Below are positions 53,272-63,224 of a stretch of DNA of 64,000 bases, in pieces. This DNA is from Fulvivirga ulvae. GTDB lineage: Bacteria; Bacteroidota; Bacteroidia; Cytophagales; Cyclobacteriaceae. The position numbers and the translations under genes are program-made. The number at the start of each line of letters is the position of its first letter. Positions within the stretch are counted from its first letter, which is position 1. The stretch lies in the NCBI RefSeq assembly GCF_021389975.1, contig NZ_CP089981.1, positions 6,721,501 to 6,785,500 of the forward strand, in the 5' to 3' direction. The notes under the pieces are model-generated. The model was given only the letters and a program-made list of their open reading frames with translations, searched no databases and was not told the DNA's origin.

Positions 53272-53751
53272 TCATAGAGCCGATCGTTTGAAGTGAAACA
53301 CTTCTGTTTCAATTTTTCCATTGCGGTTGAGCCGGAGCGACATTTCCATTTCGTCTTCTGATTTCTTCCATATTTCGAGACCCTTGAAGATGATTTTATC
53401 TTCGGTGACTTCTATTAAAGGGAATCGTACGAAATCTTCTTTATCTTCCCAGGCGGTCAGGTCCGGATTGAAGTGCTTTAGTTTCATACCTTCGGGGGTC
53501 AGGTGCATGAATTCATAAAAAGTAACTTTCCCGTCTTTAATATGACGATACATCCCCATCATGGTATTATCTGCTGCATGAGTCCATACTTCTTCTGACA
53601 CACCACCAAAACCATCTCCCAGCCAGTATCCTTTAAGCCACTCCAGCTTTTCGATGGGTATGGAAGGTTTTTCGCCGGCTTCACCCGACTGTGCTATGCC
53701 GGGCTCCATGCAGAAGCACAGCAGAAAGGTAATTACAATTAACTGTTTCAT
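53272..53751 (-). CDS. Secreted DUF6265-like protein
   Basis: 159 residues, with signal peptide ending near PGIAQ. IEKLEWLKGYWLGDGFGGVSEEVWTH, NTMMGMYRHIKDGKVTFYEF and the closing EMEMSLRLNRNGKIETEVFHF are typical of a beta-rich family common in Bacteroidota (DUF6265, by memory). No function is known. It follows the anti-sigma-like gene after 10 bases, as third gene of the sigma operon. Confidence 0.75.
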   Translation of the reverse strand: MKQLIVITFLLCFCMEPGIAQSGEAGEKPSIPIEKLEWLKGYWLGDGFGGVSEEVWTHAADNTMMGMYRHIKDGKVTFYEFMHLTPEGMKLKHFNPDLTAWEDKEDFVRFPLIEVTEDKIIFKGLEIWKKSEDEMEMSLRLNRNGKIETEVFHFKRSAL

Positions 53752-53761
53752 TTTAATATGT

Positions 53762-54319
53762 TTATCTGATCATAAATTCTTTAACTTCTATACTCCCTCC
53801 ATATTTAAGATGAGGACTATCCCTGGCTATTTTCATAGCCTGATCCAGCGAACCGGCGTTGATTACAAAATACCCGCCTACCCGACGTTTGCTATCGGTA
53901 GTAACCTGGCTGCCATCAGGCTCGAGAAACAGTGAAGATGGTTTCATTTCCTGCCCGTCTATGGTCACTCCCTGCTCCTGAATACCTGTCATCCATTTTG
54001 AATATTCCATAAACATTTCTTCAGGGTCCGACGGCGTAAAACGGTTATCTTCATAAAGTACCAGCATGTAGTTGAATTGTGATTGTGTTTCCATGGGTGA
54101 ATATATTATTTTTCCTATTATGATTCCCGCAGCAAGCAGTGTTATGGAGGCTGCTATTTTCAACGTCCACCCTTTCCATACTGAGTTTGTGCTTATAAGC
54201 TTCTCCTTTTTCAGCGCGTTCACAACTCGGTCTTCCAATTGAATATCCGGCTGAACAGGCTGCTTTAAGGCCTCAAATGCCTCTTGCTCAGCAGGTGTTA
54301 GTTGTTCGTGGTTATTCAT
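53762..54319 (-). CDS. Anti-sigma-like membrane protein fused to a YCII domain
   Basis: 185 residues. Residues 1-50 are an acidic cytoplasmic helix region as in anti-sigma factors (EALKQPVQPDIQLEDRVVNA). One membrane helix (LKIAASITLLAAGIIIGKIIY) follows near 53-73. Residues 82-185 form a YCII/DGPF-like domain (YMLVLYEDNRFTPSDPEEM, SSLFLEPDGSQVTTDSKRRV, GGYFVINAGSLDQAMKIARD) that would face the periplasm. It overlaps the sigma gene by 4 bases. YCII-domain proteins are often neighbours of ECF sigma factors, but the fusion to a membrane helix is unusual to my knowledge. Confidence 0.75.
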   Translation of the reverse strand: MNNHEQLTPAEQEAFEALKQPVQPDIQLEDRVVNALKKEKLISTNSVWKGWTLKIAASITLLAAGIIIGKIIYSPMETQSQFNYMLVLYEDNRFTPSDPEEMFMEYSKWMTGIQEQGVTIDGQEMKPSSLFLEPDGSQVTTDSKRRVGGYFVINAGSLDQAMKIARDSPHLKYGGSIEVKEFMIR

Positions 54320-54861
54320 GACTGATATGGTTTAATGTGCTTTTCACTTAAATATGTGCGCACGGCTTTGCGCGCATAAAATAGCTGGCTTTTGCTGGTC
54401 CCTTCATTGACATCTAGCATCTGGCCTATTTCCTTGTGTGTATATCCTTCTATATCATGCAGGATGATCACTTGCTGGTAACCATCCGGCAAACGGCCTA
54501 TGGCTTCTCTCAGATCATAGGAGGTAAATATTGTGGGCAGCACTACACTCTCTTTCGCTTTTAGGCTTTCTTCCAGATCACCCTGCTGTTTCATATGCCT
54601 TTTTTGATATGCTCTTACCACATTGATCAGAATACCGGTGAGCCAGGTCTGCAGTGACGAACGCCATTGAAAATCCTTCAGCTTCTTTACCCCTATGATC
54701 CACATTTCCTGTATCGCTTCTTCAGCCAGGTACTGATCTTGCCGGCACAGGTGGAGCGCCAGCCGAAAGAGGCCGGGTGTTTTCTGACGGTAGAGCTCTC
54801 TGAATGCCTCCTCACTCCTGTTTTTTAAAAACTGATCAGCAAGTTCTTTTTCCGAATGCAT
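54316..54861 (-). CDS. ECF RNA polymerase sigma factor
   Basis: 181 residues. Region 2 (FRELYRQKTPGLFRLALHLC, AEEAIQEMWIIGVKKLKDFQ, WLTGILINVVRAYQ) and region 4 (IGRLPDGYQQVIILHDIEGY, THKEIGQMLDVNEGTSKSQL, ARKAVRTYL) are both complete. It directs transcription of an extracytoplasmic stress regulon and is presumably held back by the protein encoded just behind it (4-base overlap ATGA). Its own promoter is not obvious. Confidence 0.95.
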   Translation of the reverse strand: MHSEKELADQFLKNRSEEAFRELYRQKTPGLFRLALHLCRQDQYLAEEAIQEMWIIGVKKLKDFQWRSSLQTWLTGILINVVRAYQKRHMKQQGDLEESLKAKESVVLPTIFTSYDLREAIGRLPDGYQQVIILHDIEGYTHKEIGQMLDVNEGTSKSQLFYARKAVRTYLSEKHIKPYQS

Positions 54862-54958
54862 TTAATTATATCGATAGGTGATATAAGTTAGTGGTTTGAG
54901 GTGACCAAATGGTTGTATGAGGAAATAAAATAATTTATGGTCCCTTAAAAAGGTAGCT

Positions 54959-57900
54959 TTAAAACAGCGCGCTTACCTGCACACGACCAATATGTATAAC
55001 ATCTATATCTTCTGATTTACGGCCATCGTAGCTCAGGTTTAATTGCAGGCCGGAAGTTATTTTCCGTTGCCAGTTGATCCCCCAGGAGATATTCTTCCCC
55101 GGCCGTAGGGCATTAAGCAGGTCATAGCCAATCGGGCTATTCTCCTCACCCTGAAAGTCGATCTCCACATATCGCAGCCGGGCGTTAAAGGTGCTTTTAA
55201 CAGCTTTATTTAGTTTAATGTCAAAAATATACTCGCTGAGATATGCCCTTTCTCCTGACTCTGAAGAATGGCTATTTTCTTTGCTTTCATATCCGTATTG
55301 AGCGGAGATGCGGATATTACCTTTGGGCTGCCAGGCTATTTCAGGGCTTATTTTCCTCGAATCTATCAGGTAGTTCCTGCCTTCCAGAAAATCTGAATTC
55401 ACGGCTTTGGTGGCCGCAGATGTTTTGATATTTAAGCTGTAAACCCTTGAAAGGTTAACCCTGACTCCAAAGGTATATTCTTTAATATCTCTGGACTCAA
55501 ATCCGCCTTGTAAAAGCTGTTTAAGGCCTGAGTTCAGATAACCAGCTTCAGCACCATATTTAGGGCTGGTGCGGTTATAGAATAATGTTGAACGCAGAAT
55601 GTTTTTCTCGGACAGCAGGTCGTCTTCACCTGTACCTTTGGCAAATGCCAAAAGCCTTGTATCCAGGTCTCTATCCGTGGTTTTTACATCGGCCGACCAT
55701 GAGGTGTTGTTGGAAAAGCTGCTTAAAAATTTCTTTAAGCCCTTTTCTTTTCTCCATGCCCTGGGCATTTCCAGTGTAACCCTACAGATGAACAGGTTTT
55801 GAAATGCCGTTACGAATTCATTGGTAGGGATGAATATTTTTGCATAGTTCCGTTCATCGGGATTGATTGCTTCGAAAAACTCATTAAGATCCTGCACGCC
55901 ATCTTCATTCAGGTCTCGCCAGGTGTGTGTACCTTCACCCGGGGGTACTTTGATATATACAAATTCGCGTTTGGGCTCCCTGCTATTTGATATGGTATAG
56001 GTAAGGTCCGACCTGATGTGCCTGTCGAGCCAGGTACTTTGCCAGTCAAGCCGGCCGGATACGGTTTCTTCATTTTCATCCAGCAGCAGGTTTTCCAGAT
56101 TTCTATAGGTAAACAGCACATTAATTTTATGTTTGCCAAGGTCTTTTCCTGCGGTAAGCTGGCTAGTGTTCGAATTTGAATACTCTGCCATTACTCCCTC
56201 CAGTGGCTTTTTGTCTTCCCGGATGCTGTGCCTGAGCTCAAAATCAACAGGTGCCTCCTTCCCGTTTCTGATATAAAAGGCGTGTTCTTCAAAATACATG
56301 GCTGACCTCACAACGGAATCAGAAAGTTGAGCCTCTACCCTGTTTTTATCTATCTGACGCACATAGCCGGGCACTACCCACTTTGATCTGTAAGATATAT
56401 CCGCTGAATACCTTGTCCAGGTTTCAGCAATCGAATCCTGCTCGGTATCCAGTCTGAATAAAGATGTCTTTATAAAAAATTTTCCCACATTTTTATCAAA
56501 CCCGGCCCGATGTTGAAAACCATCAACCTGTCCGGGACGGTTCCGGTAGCTGACATCATAAGACGCTCCGTTATCAGTATTCTTTCTGAGAGATACACCT
56601 GCATTAACTATCCGGTCATCTGCCCTCCGCCTGTCCGTGCCAGGGTCGTAGCCCCAATCTCTGTCGTATTCAATGTACCTGAATCTGTCAATGGGATTGA
56701 AATGCTTTTCATCAAACTCAAAGTCACCATATAAGGTCCATTTGTAATCAGGCAAAAAACCGGCAGGCCTTCCCTCAGAAATAACGCCCGATTTGATCGC
56801 GAACCCCTTATCATCATTACTGTCGAGCTCAGAAAAGAGGTTCACATCCTGATCGGAGAAGGCTATTTCAGAAAATACCCGCTCAAATTTGTTGATCTTA
56901 TATTCTCCACCAATATTGATAAGTTGCTTTTTGTTGGGAGCAGGTATTTTTATTACGGGTTCATATTGCCCCTGAGGTATACCATTGATAGGAGATACCC
57001 ATTCAAACACCCTTCCGTTGGCAGTGGTTTGTGCCTGCATGTAGTTGCCATTCCCTATACCAACATTAGAAAAAGTGACTTTATACATGGCCTTCTCCGG
57101 ATCGGTACTGTACCGGTATACCTCCCTGGTAACTCCGTCAAGGTCGGTAGTATCCGCTTTCTCATACAGGATAAGCTCATTGCTGTATTCCACACTATCT
57201 GCAGAGGATATCACAGCCCGCTCAAGTTCATCGCCAACGGTACTGAGCAACAATTTATCTTCATTTGACAGATCCAGTAACAAAGGCCGGTTGCGGTTAT
57301 CTTTTTCGCTATAAGCGTTTACAAAAAGGCTCAGCCTGCCCATCTCCTGATAGTGGCTTGCTGCTGATATGGTACGACTGTAATTCTGGTCGGAATATTC
57401 GTAATCTATCCTGATCCTCGAAAACTGGGTGATCAACACCTGGTTGGTAAAGGTGATCTCACCACTGTTATAATCAATAACGTAGTCGTTGTTAAACCCA
57501 CGCTCCAATTGTTTGCCATCGAGAAATACCCGCTCGGAATTGGCCAGTATAATGACAAAGCTCTCGTTATTGGGGCCAGGTATCCTGTATGGACCGAGTA
57601 CGCCTTCCAGTGCAGGCACCAATACGGACGCAAACCGCCCCTTAGCTACGGAGATGCCTAGTGATGTAGTGGCCTGCATGCTGTCTGTAAGGTTATAATT
57701 CACTTCTGCCAGCCCGCCCTGCGCGTTTTTATAATATTTCATAAAATATGATGGCTTACTTTTCAGCACCACATCGCCGCCTGTTACAGAGAAGTTGTCA
57801 TTATAAACCTGGATAAAAACATTATCAAAATCCTGCAACTGCTGAGTATTCCCCTCAGGCTGGAAGGGCACATTCTGATCTGTAATGGCAGCCCTGATGT

Positions 57901-58405
57901 TCAGGTCATCGGTCAGCTTTCCTTCCAGGTTCAGGTTAAGTGTTGAATTGACAAACACATCCTGATTATTACCAAAGGAGATACCCCGGCTAATGCTCCC
58001 GCTTTTATTTAATCCTTCAATGGCAAACAGCTCTTCTCTTTTCAGCAGCTGGTCTTCTTCCCGGACCGGGTCTTTGAAATAAGCGCCGGAATCGTATACT
58101 TCAAGGCTTCTATGATAATATTGCCGGTGAAAACTAAACGGAAAAACCTGATAGCATACCAGAACTGAGTCTACGGGCAATTGTGTATTGATGGTTATTT
58201 CGCCACGACTCATATTGTGCTCAACCGAAAATGCACTGCTATCGGAATGCTGTATTTTGAGCGTATTGGGAATAAGGGAAAGGCTATCTAACTGTAAGGG
58301 GGCGCCAAAATGTTTGACCCATTTGCATTTCATTCCGGTTTCCTGGCTTAAGGCAGGTAAACTAATGCAACAAAGGGTAACCAATATGATAATTGGCCTC
58401 AACAC
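54959..58405 (-). CDS. Large outer-membrane/surface protein of unknown function
   Basis: 1148 residues. The start GTG directly abuts the TAG of the upstream kinase gene. A signal peptide ends at ALSQ. Early conserved-looking stretches are GSISRGISFGNNQDVFVNST, ITDQNVPFQPEGNTQQLQ and FDNVFIQVYNDNFSVTGGDV. Most of the remainder alternates like beta strands (LNLNLEGKL, YSADISYRS, LNLSYDGRKS) and ends in RVQVSALF, so an outer-membrane barrel is likely. There is no TonB box, plug or T9SS tail. The family seems to be an uncharacterised Cytophagales group; function unknown. Confidence 0.75.
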   Translation of the reverse strand: MLRPIIILVTLCCISLPALSQETGMKCKWVKHFGAPLQLDSLSLIPNTLKIQHSDSSAFSVEHNMSRGEITINTQLPVDSVLVCYQVFPFSFHRQYYHRSLEVYDSGAYFKDPVREEDQLLKREELFAIEGLNKSGSISRGISFGNNQDVFVNSTLNLNLEGKLTDDLNIRAAITDQNVPFQPEGNTQQLQDFDNVFIQVYNDNFSVTGGDVVLKSKPSYFMKYYKNAQGGLAEVNYNLTDSMQATTSLGISVAKGRFASVLVPALEGVLGPYRIPGPNNESFVIILANSERVFLDGKQLERGFNNDYVIDYNSGEITFTNQVLITQFSRIRIDYEYSDQNYSRTISAASHYQEMGRLSLFVNAYSEKDNRNRPLLLDLSNEDKLLLSTVGDELERAVISSADSVEYSNELILYEKADTTDLDGVTREVYRYSTDPEKAMYKVTFSNVGIGNGNYMQAQTTANGRVFEWVSPINGIPQGQYEPVIKIPAPNKKQLINIGGEYKINKFERVFSEIAFSDQDVNLFSELDSNDDKGFAIKSGVISEGRPAGFLPDYKWTLYGDFEFDEKHFNPIDRFRYIEYDRDWGYDPGTDRRRADDRIVNAGVSLRKNTDNGASYDVSYRNRPGQVDGFQHRAGFDKNVGKFFIKTSLFRLDTEQDSIAETWTRYSADISYRSKWVVPGYVRQIDKNRVEAQLSDSVVRSAMYFEEHAFYIRNGKEAPVDFELRHSIREDKKPLEGVMAEYSNSNTSQLTAGKDLGKHKINVLFTYRNLENLLLDENEETVSGRLDWQSTWLDRHIRSDLTYTISNSREPKREFVYIKVPPGEGTHTWRDLNEDGVQDLNEFFEAINPDERNYAKIFIPTNEFVTAFQNLFICRVTLEMPRAWRKEKGLKKFLSSFSNNTSWSADVKTTDRDLDTRLLAFAKGTGEDDLLSEKNILRSTLFYNRTSPKYGAEAGYLNSGLKQLLQGGFESRDIKEYTFGVRVNLSRVYSLNIKTSAATKAVNSDFLEGRNYLIDSRKISPEIAWQPKGNIRISAQYGYESKENSHSSESGERAYLSEYIFDIKLNKAVKSTFNARLRYVEIDFQGEENSPIGYDLLNALRPGKNISWGINWQRKITSGLQLNLSYDGRKSEDIDVIHIGRVQVSALF

Positions 58406-61400
58406 CTAGCTAACAGTTGGCAATTCGATAAAAAACGAGGTACCTTTTTCCAGCTCGGTCTCAAACCAGATTTTTCCGCCGGCATGTTCCACACCATGTT
58501 TGGCGATTGCCAGACCAATGCCTGACCCGGTCTCTTTCGTGCTGAAGTTGGGTATAAATATTTTACTGTAAATTGACTCATCAATGCCCGGGCCGTTGTC
58601 TTTTATTTCCAATAACAATTTCATCGTCTTCATTTCACTCAATATTACCTCGATAGTCAGTACCTCCCCTTCCTTAGCTTGTATGGCATTGATAATAATA
58701 TTGGAGATGATGCGCCCCATCAGTTGTTCATCACCTATTGTGTACACCGGGTAATCCGGCATATTCAGGCGAATGGTAACGTTCTCCGTACTTCGATGAA
58801 GGTTAATTGTATTCTTAAGCACTGCGCTAAATTCGTACGGTTCATGTTCCGGGATAGGCATTTTCGCAAAAGAGCTAAATGAAGATGCTATGTCATTAAG
58901 TGTATCCACTTGCTGTAATAAACTATTGATCGGCTTTTCCAGTTCATCATCATCATGTTTGCCCTTCAGCCTCCTGCTCAGATGCTGCAGTGTGAGCTTC
59001 ATGGGTGTAAGTGGGTTTTTTATCTCATGAGCCACTTGCTGGGCAATTTCCCTCCATGCGGATTCTTTCTCGCTTCTGGCCAGTGCCTTCTTACTTTCTT
59101 CAAGCTTTACCAACATCCGGTTGTACTCTCCCACCATGAGGCCTATTTCATCGTCGGCGTGCCATACCAGGGGCTCATTGAAAGCCGTGAGGGTGGTTTT
59201 TTTTAGTTTCTGAGTAATGAAAACCAGTGGGAAAGTCAACCATTTTGCTGCCAGGTATGAAATCATCAAAAACACTATAAAGATAATGGTGAATATATTG
59301 ATCACATTGGTTAGCACCTCAATCTGATTTTGTTCAAGGGCATATTCAGACTGAAAGAAAGGGATGCTCACCATGCCTATCAACTCACCTGTATCGAAGG
59401 ATTTTACACCATAAAAGGTGGTGTTGTACTGGAGCTTACCCACAGACTCACGGGTTACGTAGGCATTATGCCCCTGCTCCTTTATTTTGGCGTAGGCTAC
59501 AGGGTTTACAAACCTGGAAAGCAGGTTATTCTCATAGATCATTGGCTGACTGGAAGCCAGCAGTTTACCTCTGATACTAAATAAATTGACATCAACACCT
59601 GCAAATTTGGAAACTTCGGACAGCTGATTCGGCAGATCTTCCCGGTCAACATCAACACTCCGCATGAACTGGTCGAGATCATCACCTATATTGTTGCTTA
59701 TGCTCTCTGCCTTACGGTAATACTCTTCATTAACTTCCTTTTTAAAAGAGGAGTTGATAAGGCTAAGGGTAGTAATACTTACAGCAAACAATGGCAGAAA
59801 AAACGCTACATTAAGATATAGTTGTATTTTGGCTGAGTAGTTGAGGCTGGTATTCTGAAAATTGAAATAAAATGCATAGCCTCCAGCCATCAGCAGTATA
59901 ATAAATACCTGGATGAGAAAGAGAAAAGAGAAATTTGAAACCAGATCAGAGTATGGATGGTTATTGGAGCTGATCACTACAATTCTTCCTTTTTGGTCTT
60001 TCACAGCCAAATGCCGGTAACCTGCCGCTTTGATACCGCCTCCAAAAAGCTGAGGAATAGTAAGGTACTCTTTATTAAAGTCTACAATGTAGTTATAGTC
60101 ACCTGAATGGTAGTTAATATCGCCATCAATGAAGACGGCGTAGCTGTAATTTGAATTCTGATATGGAAACAGGAACCTGTTGTCAACAAGCAGTTCAGGG
60201 TAGACATTGTCAGGAATTATCCGCTTAAGGTTCAGGTCAAGTATCACATAGCCCACGAGTATGCCACGCTTTTTAACTTCTATAAAGTCCAGGTATCGTT
60301 TAGACGCTTTCAGTCCAAGTCTGTTGATGAAGTAAATACCATCGTATGGCGTTTTATACTCTTCTACATTAAACTTCTTGATCTCACTGGGCATCAGGCT
60401 GCCTGAGCTACTTTCGAAGGGCTGCCCATTGGCATTGTACAGGTAGATTTGTACATCATATTTATCAAAGTAGTTACTAAGATATACCTGCCTGATCTTT
60501 GACCTTACAATATCCTTGGAAAGAAAAGGGCTTGACATCCGGCTTTGGATAAACACGTCTTCTCTGATCTTATCATTGGCCTCGGAAAGCAGGAATTCGG
60601 CCAGGTTATCATTCTCTATTAAAAACTGGTTGGCAAATTTAAGCTTGCGATCGTGTTCTCGCTCATGTTCGAATTCATATATGGCAATGGTACCAATTAA
60701 TGAAGATGCAAGTATGCCTGAAAAGAGGTAGAGAAAGGTATTATATCTTAACCTCGAGATATATTTGGGCAGCCTGGTAATGATAAGAATAGCAAAGAAT
60801 AACGTTGCCACGATCACCGCAGGCAGAAATTGCTGGCCAATTAGCCAGTTAACCACTCCAAAGGCCAGCATTCCGGCAAAAACGTTATATATAGCAAACC
60901 GTTTGCCCTTGCTTATGACCTGCAATAGCCTGAAAAGGACGTGAAATAGCAAAAATGCAATAGCGGTATTGGTGATAAATATCACAAACCCCATCACCCT
61001 GTTTCCGTCAAATCGTATAGTCTGGTTGATGTCGTATGTGATCTGCGAATTGTGATAGATAGTTTGAAATATGAGATATTGGTAATGAAAGGTCAGAAAC
61101 AGCAGACCGCCCAGTACAATTGCGGTTATTCGCCTGACTATTTCCGGTGCCTGAAGAATATATCTTACAAAAAGCGAACGATGATAATGCCTGAATAAGA
61201 GTACAGATACTACCAAAAGACAGCTAATATTCAGAAAAAGGTCTCCGAATGAAGGGTTGAATGAGGATGATGCAAAATGCCTTGAATCAAAAAGCGAAGT
61301 TTGTACCAGTGCGTCTGGAAAATTAAAAATAAGCATCAGTAACCTTATCGTCAGTAGTGAGCCTCCGACAAACAGTAAGCTGTATTCTATGTTTCCTTTG

Positions 61401-62116
61401 GCCATTCTACGGGCTCTGCTTATCACAAAAACAAGCAGAAGTATACCTCCAAAGCAATACAGCACCAATGTAGCCATGTTCACTGCCAGGTTCTTTTGTA
61501 CATGACCTTCGTGAAATTCAACTTTAAATAAACACTCGGTGCCATTAATGCATACTTCGCTTCCTTCCTTGTGCTTTAAATCATAAATGGTCAGGTCCTG
61601 AGCTGGAAAGATGCTCCTGTTGTATCCCGACTGCACATAGTTGTTGTCTATCTTATAGTCATTGTGCAACGGAATGATCCCAAATACTTCAAAGTCGCTG
61701 TTGTTAATAGCCCACCTTCTGGACAGGAAATCTTTTCTCAGGGTTCTTATCAGTTTCAATGTATAATCACCTTTCAGGTATCGGTAGTCGGGTACAAAAC
61801 GGTAATCTGACCAGTAAACCATCCGCCCGTTTTTGAAAATATAGAAGGCATAGGGAGTGGGCTGAACATCCGAAAATTCAATATTTTCGTCCCGTTCCAG
61901 TATCTCGAGTATTGGCACCACCTGTTTTTGCAGGCTGGTGATCTCTGAGGCAAGATTATTTTGGATTTCACGTACGTTGGCCTCCTCCGGCTGTTGTCTG
62001 TTTACAAATCCAATGGAAAGTATAACAGCTGCTAACAGGAGTACCAGCGATATACCTAACAGATAATATGGTTTTGACTTTAGCAACTTTAAAATAATAA
62101 AAAATACTTGATCCAA
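58406..62116 (-). CDS. Giant NtrY-like membrane sensor histidine kinase
   Basis: 1236 residues. An N-terminal helix (YLLGISLVLLLAAVILSIG) and a periplasmic part are followed by a block of about seven membrane helices (280-500). A second, large extracytoplasmic region and another helix pair come next, then HAMP-like ITQKLKKTTLTAFNEPLVW, then HisKA with histidine in QVAHEIKNPLTPMKLTLQHL (about 1030), and HATPase_c with DNGPGIDESIYSKIF and GSGIGLAIAKHGVEHAGG. It resembles NtrY-type kinases but is about twice their length. No response regulator is adjacent. The next gene begins at the base after its stop, so the two are coupled. Confidence 0.9.
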   Translation of the reverse strand: MDQVFFIILKLLKSKPYYLLGISLVLLLAAVILSIGFVNRQQPEEANVREIQNNLASEITSLQKQVVPILEILERDENIEFSDVQPTPYAFYIFKNGRMVYWSDYRFVPDYRYLKGDYTLKLIRTLRKDFLSRRWAINNSDFEVFGIIPLHNDYKIDNNYVQSGYNRSIFPAQDLTIYDLKHKEGSEVCINGTECLFKVEFHEGHVQKNLAVNMATLVLYCFGGILLLVFVISRARRMAKGNIEYSLLFVGGSLLTIRLLMLIFNFPDALVQTSLFDSRHFASSSFNPSFGDLFLNISCLLVVSVLLFRHYHRSLFVRYILQAPEIVRRITAIVLGGLLFLTFHYQYLIFQTIYHNSQITYDINQTIRFDGNRVMGFVIFITNTAIAFLLFHVLFRLLQVISKGKRFAIYNVFAGMLAFGVVNWLIGQQFLPAVIVATLFFAILIITRLPKYISRLRYNTFLYLFSGILASSLIGTIAIYEFEHEREHDRKLKFANQFLIENDNLAEFLLSEANDKIREDVFIQSRMSSPFLSKDIVRSKIRQVYLSNYFDKYDVQIYLYNANGQPFESSSGSLMPSEIKKFNVEEYKTPYDGIYFINRLGLKASKRYLDFIEVKKRGILVGYVILDLNLKRIIPDNVYPELLVDNRFLFPYQNSNYSYAVFIDGDINYHSGDYNYIVDFNKEYLTIPQLFGGGIKAAGYRHLAVKDQKGRIVVISSNNHPYSDLVSNFSFLFLIQVFIILLMAGGYAFYFNFQNTSLNYSAKIQLYLNVAFFLPLFAVSITTLSLINSSFKKEVNEEYYRKAESISNNIGDDLDQFMRSVDVDREDLPNQLSEVSKFAGVDVNLFSIRGKLLASSQPMIYENNLLSRFVNPVAYAKIKEQGHNAYVTRESVGKLQYNTTFYGVKSFDTGELIGMVSIPFFQSEYALEQNQIEVLTNVINIFTIIFIVFLMISYLAAKWLTFPLVFITQKLKKTTLTAFNEPLVWHADDEIGLMVGEYNRMLVKLEESKKALARSEKESAWREIAQQVAHEIKNPLTPMKLTLQHLSRRLKGKHDDDELEKPINSLLQQVDTLNDIASSFSSFAKMPIPEHEPYEFSAVLKNTINLHRSTENVTIRLNMPDYPVYTIGDEQLMGRIISNIIINAIQAKEGEVLTIEVILSEMKTMKLLLEIKDNGPGIDESIYSKIFIPNFSTKETGSGIGLAIAKHGVEHAGGKIWFETELEKGTSFFIELPTVS

Positions 62117-62293
62117 CCTGCTTTTCCCCGGCTCTAACAGCTGCCTAAAAATAAGCTAAATATCTAACATGAATGAAAGCAAATACCAATCGCAAACAAT
62201 TTAGTGCTTTTTTAAAATTAAACCGGGCTTCCTGCAAATGAAGGGGTAATGCTCAAATTTTGTACCATGCCCTGATTTGTTGAGCAACTTCTT

Positions 62294-63124
62294 TTATCTC
62301 TTTAATGACCTCCTATATTCCGATGGTGTTTTACCTGTATGCCGGTGTATAAACCGGTTGAAATGGCTACTGTCGGCAAACCCCAACTCACCTCCTATTT
62401 CAGAAAAAGTCCGGTCACTCTGCTGAAGCCTTTCCGTGATTATGTGCATTTTACTTACATCCACATACTCTCGCAACGAGATGTTAAGATGCTTTTTAAC
62501 GTACTCTCCGATATAATTAACTGAAACGTTAAATCGATCGGCTATTATCTTTTTCTTTAGCTTGTGGGGGTTTGCAATATTTGCCCGGATATAGCTCAAA
62601 ATGTTATCTATTTTAAGATCTTCAGTATTTTTTCCAAATGAATTTTCATCAACTGTCGCATACCTTAGGATCAGCTGTAAAATGGAATACATCAGGTATC
62701 GGATCAATTCGCTATGCCGCTTTTTGTGCTGGGCTGCTTCCCGAATAATTTTAAGCACCAAAGATTCCATGAATAATTTATCGGCACTCCCAAGTGTCAG
62801 GCTTCCTTTTGTTCGGTTATGATAATGAAAAAGTTTCTCCAGTTCGCCGGCCTCATTTGTATTACTAAAGAAACCTGGCAAAAACCGAAGACAATGAAAA
62901 CGTGTGGGTTCCGAGGTTTTAAATGAGTGTACATCCCCTGGTGTCAAAAAATAGATATCATGGCTTTTAAAATGATGGTGATTGGCATTTAAAACGTGAG
63001 TACCCATGCCGAACTCAATAAAAAGTAATTCAAAGAAATTATGCCTGTGCCTTTCTTTCTGCCAGGAAAACTCATCTACGGAGTAAACCTCAAAATCCTG
63101 GTATATAAAGAATGTTCTGTCCAC
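62294..63124 (-). CDS. AraC-family transcription regulator with cupin-type sensor
   Basis: 276 residues from GTG 63124. The frame is open further upstream to 63289, but those codons overlap the promoter (TACTTTTG at 63151-63144), so they are not translated. The N-terminal half is a cupin (RHRHNFFELLFIEFGMGTHV, HDIYFLTPGDVHSFK) that would bind a ligand. The C-terminal double HTH has NVSVNYIGEYVKKHLNISLR and GELGFADSSHFNRFIHRHTG, ending in TPSEYRRSLKR. It is divergent from the PanE-like gene, which it may control. Confidence 0.88.
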   Translation of the reverse strand: MDRTFFIYQDFEVYSVDEFSWQKERHRHNFFELLFIEFGMGTHVLNANHHHFKSHDIYFLTPGDVHSFKTSEPTRFHCLRFLPGFFSNTNEAGELEKLFHYHNRTKGSLTLGSADKLFMESLVLKIIREAAQHKKRHSELIRYLMYSILQLILRYATVDENSFGKNTEDLKIDNILSYIRANIANPHKLKKKIIADRFNVSVNYIGEYVKKHLNISLREYVDVSKMHIITERLQQSDRTFSEIGGELGFADSSHFNRFIHRHTGKTPSEYRRSLKR

Positions 63125-63143
63125 TTCAAAACCTTTGTTTACA

Positions 63144-63177
63144 CAAAAGTAACCTATATTTATACAACAACTCAAAA
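63144..63177 (-). promoter_or_regulatory. Bacteroidota-type promoter of the AraC gene (TTTTG-N21-TACTTTTG)
   Basis: Minus strand: TTTTG (63177-63173) and TACTTTTG (63151-63144), with 21 bases between. It fits the consensus and fixes the start of the AraC protein downstream, at GTG 63124. Confidence 0.6.
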
Positions 63178-63224
63178 TTTCATAGAAGTTTACTTTGCCT
63201 ATACCATTAAATAGAACTGAGCAT

